Shown here: positions 6,151 to 10,488 of the stretch, in pieces
How positions within the stretch are numbered: the stretch's first letter is position 1
Layout of the letters: each line of letters begins with the position of its first letter
Assembly (NCBI GenBank): GCA_005786915.1
Contig: SYCM01000028.1
Span: 1-10,488 of the forward strand
Reading direction: 5' to 3'
Length of the DNA stretch: 10,488 bases
From: Bacteroidota bacterium
GTDB taxonomy: Bacteria > Bacteroidota > Bacteroidia > Flavobacteriales > Schleiferiaceae
Position numbers and translations under genes: made by a program
The notes under the pieces: model-generated
Seen by the model: the letters and a program-made list of their open reading frames with translations, nothing else
The model's database searches: none
What the model was told of the DNA's origin: nothing

Positions 6151-7136
6151 ACCCCATTATTCGCCTCCCGCTGCAGCTTTTGAGCATCGGATTTCTGCTC
6201 TTGGGCGTCAAGGTCTATGCCTACTTCAGCACGCATTCCATCGCCATACTTTCAGACGTGCTCGAGTCCACCGTGCACCTCTTGGCCGGGGCCCTCACGA
6301 TCTTCAGCGTATGGTACGCCCGGCAGCCTCGGGACGCCTCGCACCCCTACGGCCACGGCAAAATCGAGTTCATTTCTGCGGCGTTTGAAGGACTGCTCAT
6401 GGCCATTACGGCCCTCGGAATTTTCTACCAGGCCGTGATGCACCTCGCCGAAGGCAAAATGCCCGAACACCTCAGCACGGGCCTTATATTGACGCTCGGA
6501 GCCGGCATGGTAAACGGCGCCATCGGACTGATCTACAAGCGGATGGGCCGCAAGCAGCTCTCGGTGGCGTTCACCGCCGAGGGCGAGCATTTGCTGTCGG
6601 ATTTTTACTCTTCAGTGGGCGTAACCCTTGGACTCGGACTGGTGCTGTGGACCGGAATTCCGTGGATCGACCCCGCCATCGGTTTGGTCATGGGCGGAAT
6701 CGTGGGCTACCAGAGCTTCTCGGTGCTGCGCAAGGCCTTAGCCGGCCTGATGGACGCCGCCGACGTGAACGTACTCGAAAAGGTAGTCGCCACCCTGGAC
6801 CAGCAGCGCAAGCGGGAGTGGATTGACGTGCACCACTTTAGGCTGGTGCACTACGGCGGCCAGTACCACGTCGACGCGCACCTTACCCTGCCCCACTACT
6901 GGGACCTGCAGCGCGTGCACGACGAAGTCGACGCAATGGAGGATTTGATTTCGAGCACTTTTGAGCACGAGGTCGAGTTTTCGGTGCACGCAGACCCCTG
7001 CGTACCCGATTCTTGCTCGCTTTGCCAGGTCGCGGATTGCGGCGTTCGGGCCCACGCCTTTGAACGCACGATTCCATGGACCGTCGAGAACGTGCTCGTC
7101 AACGGCAAGCACAGCCTAACCCGGAACGACTTATGA
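6147..7136 (+). CDS. Cation diffusion facilitator (CDF) family transporter with Cys-rich C-terminal tail
   Basis: This 329-residue inner-membrane metal/proton antiporter of the CDF family exports divalent cations such as Zn, Fe or Mn. Six membrane helices fit within residues 5-195. The TM2 signature is LSDVLESTVHLLAG (35-48), followed by the cytoplasmic motif HPYGHGKIEF (66-75). TM5 carries H148-x3-D152 (HLLSD), with DPAIGL at 175-180. The cytoplasmic metal-binding-like domain (about 205-282) is His-rich (DVHHFRLVHYGGQYHVDAHL). The protein extends past a usual CDF end with a tail holding C285, C290, C293 and C298, and it closes with WTVENVLVNGKH. By my alignment the TM2 metal ligands would be E40 and H44 rather than the usual Asp/His pair. 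The gene overlaps both neighbours by ATGA (SDR upstream, pepT downstream), so all three are one translationally coupled operon. Confidence 0.92.
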   Translation: MNPIIRLPLQLLSIGFLLLGVKVYAYFSTHSIAILSDVLESTVHLLAGALTIFSVWYARQPRDASHPYGHGKIEFISAAFEGLLMAITALGIFYQAVMHLAEGKMPEHLSTGLILTLGAGMVNGAIGLIYKRMGRKQLSVAFTAEGEHLLSDFYSSVGVTLGLGLVLWTGIPWIDPAIGLVMGGIVGYQSFSVLRKALAGLMDAADVNVLEKVVATLDQQRKREWIDVHHFRLVHYGGQYHVDAHLTLPHYWDLQRVHDEVDAMEDLISSTFEHEVEFSVHADPCVPDSCSLCQVADCGVRAHAFERTIPWTVENVLVNGKHSLTRNDL

Positions 7137-8362
7137 GTTCCGCCCTGGACCGCCTGCTGCGCTACGTGCAGTTGGATACCCAAAGCGATCCGCGCTCGAC
7201 CGCGTCGCCCACCACCGAAAAGCAAAAGGACTTGGGGCGCCTGCTCGTGGCCGAGCTGCATGCTTTGGGCCTCCGCGACGCCGAGCTCGACGCCCACGGC
7301 TACGTGTACGCTACGCTCGCCGCAACGACCGACCGAGCCGTGCCGGTGGTTTGCTGGTGCGCCCACATGGACACCTCCCCCGAGGCTCCCGGCGCCGGAG
7401 TTCAGCCGATCGTGCACCGCAACTACGACGGCGGGGTAATTCAGCTTCCGTACGAGGGCATCGTGCTCGATCCTGCGGAGCATCCGGATTTGCGGGACCA
7501 GGTGGGTTCCGCCATTGTGACGGCCGACGGACGCACGCTGCTCGGCGCCGACAATAAAGCGGGAATCGCCGAAATCATGGCCGCGGTGGAGTGGCTCGTC
7601 GCGCACCCCGAAGTGGCGCACGGAACGATCAAGATTCTGTTTACGCCCGATGAAGAGGTCGGCCGCGGAACCGCCCACCTCGACCTGGCCCGGCTGGGCG
7701 CCGACTTCGCCTACACGGTCGACGGCGAACGCCGCGGAACCCTTGAAGACGAGACGTTTAGCGCCGACGGAGCCGTACTCACCTTCACCGGCGCCAACAC
7801 CCATCCCGGTTTTGCCAAAGGCAAAATGGTCAACGCGCTCAAGGGGGCCGGGGCCCTACTCGACCGCCTACCCCAGGACTGGAGCCCTGAGGGCACCGAA
7901 GGCACGGAGGGTTTCGTGCACCCCTACGAGGTGAACGGCGGCGTGGAATCCGTTCAGATTCATTTTATTTTGCGCAGCTTTCGCACGGCCGACCTGGCGG
8001 ACTACGCCGAGCGCCTCCGCGCCCTCGCGGCCGAAGTCTGCGCCGAGCGACCGGGGCTCAAGTTCGCACTCGGCGTGCGCGCGCAGTACCGCAACATGAA
8101 CGAGGTGCTGGACCGCCATCCCGAGGTCGCCAACCATGCCGAAACGGCCATGCGCCGCGCCGGGCTCACTCCCGAACGGGGTCGAATCCGCGGCGGAACC
8201 GACGGCAGCCAACTCAGCTTCATGGGTTTGCCTACCGTAAACATTTTTGCCGGCGAGCACGCCTTTCACAGCCGCTACGAGTGGGTCAGCGAGGCCGACA
8301 TGGAATTCGCGGTCCAAACATTGATCGAGCTGGCCCAAGTTTGGGCGGAAGCCAGCAACTAG
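7133..8362 (+). CDS. pepT: Peptidase T (tripeptide aminopeptidase)
   Basis: This 409-residue M20-family di-zinc peptidase removes the N-terminal residue from tripeptides in the cytoplasm. All key residues fall at the positions expected for PepT: H78 and D80 (CAHMDTSPEAPG), bridging D140 (LGADNKAG), the catalytic E174 with E175 (TPDEEVGRG), D197 (YTVDGE) and H379 (GEHAFHSRYEW). The substrate-site segment RGGTDGSQLSFMGLPT is also present. The length matches the family (about 408-412). The start chosen is ATG at 7133, which overlaps the CDF stop as ATGA and gives the typical N-terminus (LDRLLRYVQLDTQSDP). A longer frame from 7076 would add a non-homologous basic leader. It is the last gene of the SDR-CDF-PepT operon, and its TAG stop is 14 bp from the convergent doxX-like gene. 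Confidence 0.96.
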   Translation: MSSALDRLLRYVQLDTQSDPRSTASPTTEKQKDLGRLLVAELHALGLRDAELDAHGYVYATLAATTDRAVPVVCWCAHMDTSPEAPGAGVQPIVHRNYDGGVIQLPYEGIVLDPAEHPDLRDQVGSAIVTADGRTLLGADNKAGIAEIMAAVEWLVAHPEVAHGTIKILFTPDEEVGRGTAHLDLARLGADFAYTVDGERRGTLEDETFSADGAVLTFTGANTHPGFAKGKMVNALKGAGALLDRLPQDWSPEGTEGTEGFVHPYEVNGGVESVQIHFILRSFRTADLADYAERLRALAAEVCAERPGLKFALGVRAQYRNMNEVLDRHPEVANHAETAMRRAGLTPERGRIRGGTDGSQLSFMGLPTVNIFAGEHAFHSRYEWVSEADMEFAVQTLIELAQVWAEASN

Positions 8363-8376
8363 CAGCCAGCAGCTTG

Positions 8377-8772
8377 CTATTTGCGGCGGAGCGCCCAAGC
8401 GTCCAGCGAGTAGCCGCCCGCGCCGAGGAGCATGGTCGCCAAAAACGGAATCGCGAAGAGCAGCGAGTGCTCCTTGTCGCCCAAGGCGTCGGCCCAGTGG
8501 GCCCCAAAGGCCGCCACCAGCATCGTAAAGGCGGCGGGGGCTGCAAACCAGCGGGTTTTGAAGCCAACGATCATGGCCAGCGGAGCGACGAATTCGCCAA
8601 AAACCGCCAAGGCGAGGCTGACTTCAGGGCCAAGTCCCGCAAAATCATAAAATTGAATTTCTCCCCCGGCGAGCAGCTTGAGTAGCTTGGGGTATCCATG
8701 GGTGAGCATGAGGGCGGCGGGACCGATGCGCAAAAGGGCGAGGCCGAGGTCGTTGAAGAATTCGCGGTTCAT
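8377..8772 (-). CDS. DoxX family membrane protein
   Basis: This 131-residue protein has four hydrophobic helices (about residues 8-26, 50-70, 74-95 and 102-120), the layout of DoxX/DoxD-like proteins. Family features seen are LRIGPAALMLTHGYPKL in the first helix and loop, FGEFVAPLAMIVGFKTR between helices two and three, and HSLLFAIPFLATMLLGAGGYSLD at the end. Members are linked to quinone/redox or oxidative-stress functions in some bacteria, but the biochemical role is mostly undefined. The gene is monocistronic, convergent with pepT (14-bp gap) and divergent from the aldehyde dehydrogenase gene with an 85-bp intergenic region (8773-8857) in which I see no clear promoter. Confidence 0.9.
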   Translation of the reverse strand: MNREFFNDLGLALLRIGPAALMLTHGYPKLLKLLAGGEIQFYDFAGLGPEVSLALAVFGEFVAPLAMIVGFKTRWFAAPAAFTMLVAAFGAHWADALGDKEHSLLFAIPFLATMLLGAGGYSLDAWALRRK

Positions 8773-8857
8773 GGAACCAAGATACGTGAGGCGATAGATT
8801 TAGGACAGCGCCAACAAATTGACTCTATAGTTCGCCGATTTTTTCGTACTTGGGGGC

Positions 8858-10447
8858 ATGAAGATGATTCCCCAAGGCTTTAGCGACCGTGCGCCCCGAA
8901 GTCCGCTCCACGTGCGCCATGTGTTGCGAGATGGGCAATTGATACCGTGGACTGGCCCGGTTCTGCCGGTCGAATCACCGCTTTGCGATCCTTTGACTGG
9001 GCAGCGATTCGAGCTAGGCAGCCTTCCTCGAATGGACTCCGCCGCGGGCCTTATGGCACTCGATTCAGCAGAACGGGCTTTCGACCACGGACGAGGCGAA
9101 TGGCCCTCGGCAACGACGGCACATCGCATCAGCGCCGTTGAACGCTTCATTGAATCAATGCTCGCCGTACGCACTGAGGTAGTCGACTTGCTAATGTGGG
9201 AGATTGGTAAGTCAGAGGCTGACGCCGCCAAAGAATTTGACCGAACCGTCGACTATTTGCGCGACACGATTCGAAGCGTTAAAGAAATGGACCGCAACGC
9301 GGTTAGGTTTGGGGAGGACTCTGGATTTGTGGCTCAAGTGCGCAGGGTGCCCCTAGGGGTTTCGCTCATCATGGGACCCTACAATTATCCGCTGAACGAA
9401 ACGTTTACTACGCTCTTTCCTGCGCTGCTCATGGGGAACACCGTGGTGTTCAAGCCCGCGAAGTACGGGGTGCTGCTCGTTGCTCCGCTGCTGCAGGCGT
9501 TTTGCGACAGTTTTCCGCCAGGAGTAGTCAATATTTTGTTTGGCAAAGGGCGCGAAACCGTCAGCGACATCATGGCCTCAGGTAAGATATCGGTGCTCTC
9601 GTTTATCGGAACCAACCAAGGCGCCAACGACCTCAAGCGGCTGCACCCGCACAGCCACCGCCTGCGCGCCGTCTTGGGCCTCGATGCCAAAAATCCAGGA
9701 ATCACCCTCGCCGATGCCGACCTCGACTTAGCGGTGAATCAAACCCTTGCGGGGGCACTCAGCTTCAACGGTCAGCGGTGCACGGCACTCAAAATTCAGT
9801 GGGTCCACCGAAGCCTGCATGACGCCTTTGTAGCCCGGCTCATTGAAGGGGTCGAACAGCTTCAGTGGGGTGCTCCATGGGATTCCGGGGTAAAAATCAC
9901 TGCGCTTCCGGAGCACGGAAAAACAGACTACCTGCAGGCCTTGGTGGACGATGCCCTCACGCGCGGTGCGCAGGTTGCCAATCCAAGTGGAGGGCAGCGG
10001 TCCGCCACATTTTACAGCCCCACAGTGCTCGTGGGTGTGACCTCAGCCATGCGGATTTACCACGAAGAGCAGTTCGGCCCGATTGTGCCGGTAGTAGCAT
10101 TTGACGACGTTTCCGAGCCACTGAACTACCTGATTGAGTCTCCTTTTGGACAGCAGGTGAGCATATTTGGACGTGATACCAAAGTGATTGGTCCGCTCGT
10201 CGACGCTTGCGCACACCAAGTTGGACGCATCAACCTGAACGCCCAAGCACAGCGGGGACCGGACGCGTTTCCGTTCACAGGCCGCAAGGATTCGGCCGAA
10301 GGAACCCTCAGTGTACACGACGCGCTACGCGCTTTCTCGATTCGGAGCATGGTAGCCTTTCCAGCTACTTCCGCCAATAAAGAGGTGGTTTCCGCCGTTT
10401 TGCGCGAGCGGACCAGCAGCTTTTTATCAACCGACTTTTACCTGTGA
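8858..10447 (+). CDS. gapN: Aldehyde dehydrogenase, GapN-like NADP-dependent glyceraldehyde-3-phosphate dehydrogenase
   Basis: This 529-residue protein is an aldehyde dehydrogenase superfamily member. Visible elements are the oxyanion Asn in GPYNYPLN (N176), the cofactor-binding FKPAK (K199), the Rossmann turn SFIGTNQG (248-255), the catalytic C308 in FNGQRCTALK, E404-E405 in EEQFGP and the C-terminal QRGPDAFPFTGRKDS (465-479). The R-G-x-D-x-FPF motif near the C-terminus matches the phosphorylated-substrate site of GapN-type enzymes. These oxidise glyceraldehyde-3-phosphate directly to 3-phosphoglycerate and make NADPH. Another ALDH substrate is possible. The usual E-L-G-G-K box is replaced by L273-G-L-D-A-K278, so the general-base Glu is absent. 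The start may be ATG 8858 or ATG 8864. Base composition looks less GC-rich than that of the SDR-CDF-PepT genes. The stop overlaps the next gene as GTGA. Confidence 0.85.
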   Translation: MKMIPQGFSDRAPRSPLHVRHVLRDGQLIPWTGPVLPVESPLCDPLTGQRFELGSLPRMDSAAGLMALDSAERAFDHGRGEWPSATTAHRISAVERFIESMLAVRTEVVDLLMWEIGKSEADAAKEFDRTVDYLRDTIRSVKEMDRNAVRFGEDSGFVAQVRRVPLGVSLIMGPYNYPLNETFTTLFPALLMGNTVVFKPAKYGVLLVAPLLQAFCDSFPPGVVNILFGKGRETVSDIMASGKISVLSFIGTNQGANDLKRLHPHSHRLRAVLGLDAKNPGITLADADLDLAVNQTLAGALSFNGQRCTALKIQWVHRSLHDAFVARLIEGVEQLQWGAPWDSGVKITALPEHGKTDYLQALVDDALTRGAQVANPSGGQRSATFYSPTVLVGVTSAMRIYHEEQFGPIVPVVAFDDVSEPLNYLIESPFGQQVSIFGRDTKVIGPLVDACAHQVGRINLNAQAQRGPDAFPFTGRKDSAEGTLSVHDALRAFSIRSMVAFPATSANKEVVSAVLRERTSSFLSTDFYL

Positions 10448-10488
10448 CCGTCGACGCCTACCTCCAAGCCCTACCCGAAGCCCAGCGC
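10444..10488 (+). CDS. Start of a downstream gene, possibly DUF1801 family (partial)
   Basis: A GTG at 10444-10446 opens a frame that stays open to the window edge (15 codons: VTVDAYLQALPEAQR, with the initiator read as Met). It overlaps the TGA of the aldehyde dehydrogenase gene (GTGA), the same coupling style as the ATGA junctions elsewhere in the window. The pattern V-D-x-Y-L-x-x-L-P-E-x-x-R resembles the N-terminus of small DUF1801 proteins (VDxYLAALPExxR), which are of unknown or uncertain function. Fifteen residues are too few for a firm family call. Confidence 0.5.
   Translation, partial: MTVDAYLQALPEAQR

Noticed and set aside
6896..7804. A 302-codon minus-strand frame opposite the CDF and pepT genes.
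   Set aside because: It spans two clearly recognised plus-strand genes with intact catalytic motifs, and its own translation looks like a shadow (Gly/Val/His-rich, no motif).
7885..7920. A repeated EGTEGTEG stretch in peptidase T that might be an inserted repeat.
   Set aside because: As I recall, PepT proteins normally carry a similar P-E-x-T-E-x-x-E-G segment here, so it is an ordinary family feature.
8363..8376. An AGCAGCCAGCAGCTTGCT stretch between pepT and the doxX-like gene as a possible terminator.
   Set aside because: The possible stem is short and imperfect and has no T-run on either side.
8773..8857. A TTGACT box (8818-8823) and a TATCTTGG-like element in the gap between the doxX-like and aldehyde dehydrogenase genes.
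   Set aside because: Neither has a partner element at the right spacing, and the second would leave only about 5 nt before the DoxX start.
8858..10447. Lower GC content of the aldehyde dehydrogenase gene as a sign of horizontal transfer.
   Set aside because: The difference was judged by eye only, the enzyme type is usual for this phylum as I recall, and no mobile-element traces flank the gene.

Overview
The window looks like an ordinary chromosomal stretch from a GC-rich member of the Bacteroidota, possibly a marine Flavobacteriales-type lineage. The evidence is the gene families: a lipoprotein-type SPFH/prohibitin homologue, a TonB-dependent receptor next to a small lipocalin-like lipoprotein, Bacteroidota-style lipoboxes (SSC, ASC), a CDF transporter with a Cys-rich tail, and a GapN-like aldehyde dehydrogenase. 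Starts also lack clear Shine-Dalgarno sequences. The lineage call is inference from gene content, not from a marker gene.

Layout. Positions 1-117 (+) hold the last 38 residues of what looks like NADP-dependent isocitrate dehydrogenase. A 12-bp perfect hairpin follows (199-225), lying inside a doubtful 69-codon ORF (117-326). A prohibitin-like lipoprotein gene (310-1077, -) converges on it. A small two-helix plus coiled-coil membrane protein (1233-1526, +) is divergent from the prohibitin gene. Next on the minus strand come a sterol-desaturase/fatty-acid-hydroxylase family protein (1655-2671), a tRNA-Arg(CCG) starting 3 nt after its stop codon, and a strong terminator (1537-1567). Upstream of these on the same strand is a two-gene unit: a TonB-dependent receptor (3280-5367), then 4 nt later a lipocalin-like lipoprotein (2781-3275), ended by a terminator at 2716-2748.

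On the plus strand, only 30 bp from the receptor start, begins a tightly coupled operon joined by ATGA overlaps: an SDR oxidoreductase (5398-6150), a CDF divalent-cation transporter (6147-7136) and peptidase T (7133-8362). A DoxX-family membrane protein (8377-8772, -) converges on pepT. Divergent from doxX is a GapN-like aldehyde dehydrogenase (8858-10447, +), whose stop overlaps the GTG start of a gene cut by the window end, possibly DUF1801.

Genes working together. The receptor and lipocalin-like lipoprotein are plausibly an outer-membrane uptake pair with an unknown ligand. The SDR-CDF-PepT operon is transcriptionally coupled, but no shared pathway is obvious. The isocitrate dehydrogenase and GapN-like enzymes are both NADPH-generating central-metabolism candidates, but they lie at opposite ends and are not linked.

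I found no CRISPR array, insertion sequence, phage gene, toxin-antitoxin pair or defence island, and I do not see a convincing new multi-gene system. The points most worth a second look are the aldehyde dehydrogenase lacking the canonical general-base glutamate, the CDF protein with an altered metal site and a four-cysteine tail, and the tRNA fused to the end of a protein-coding transcript.
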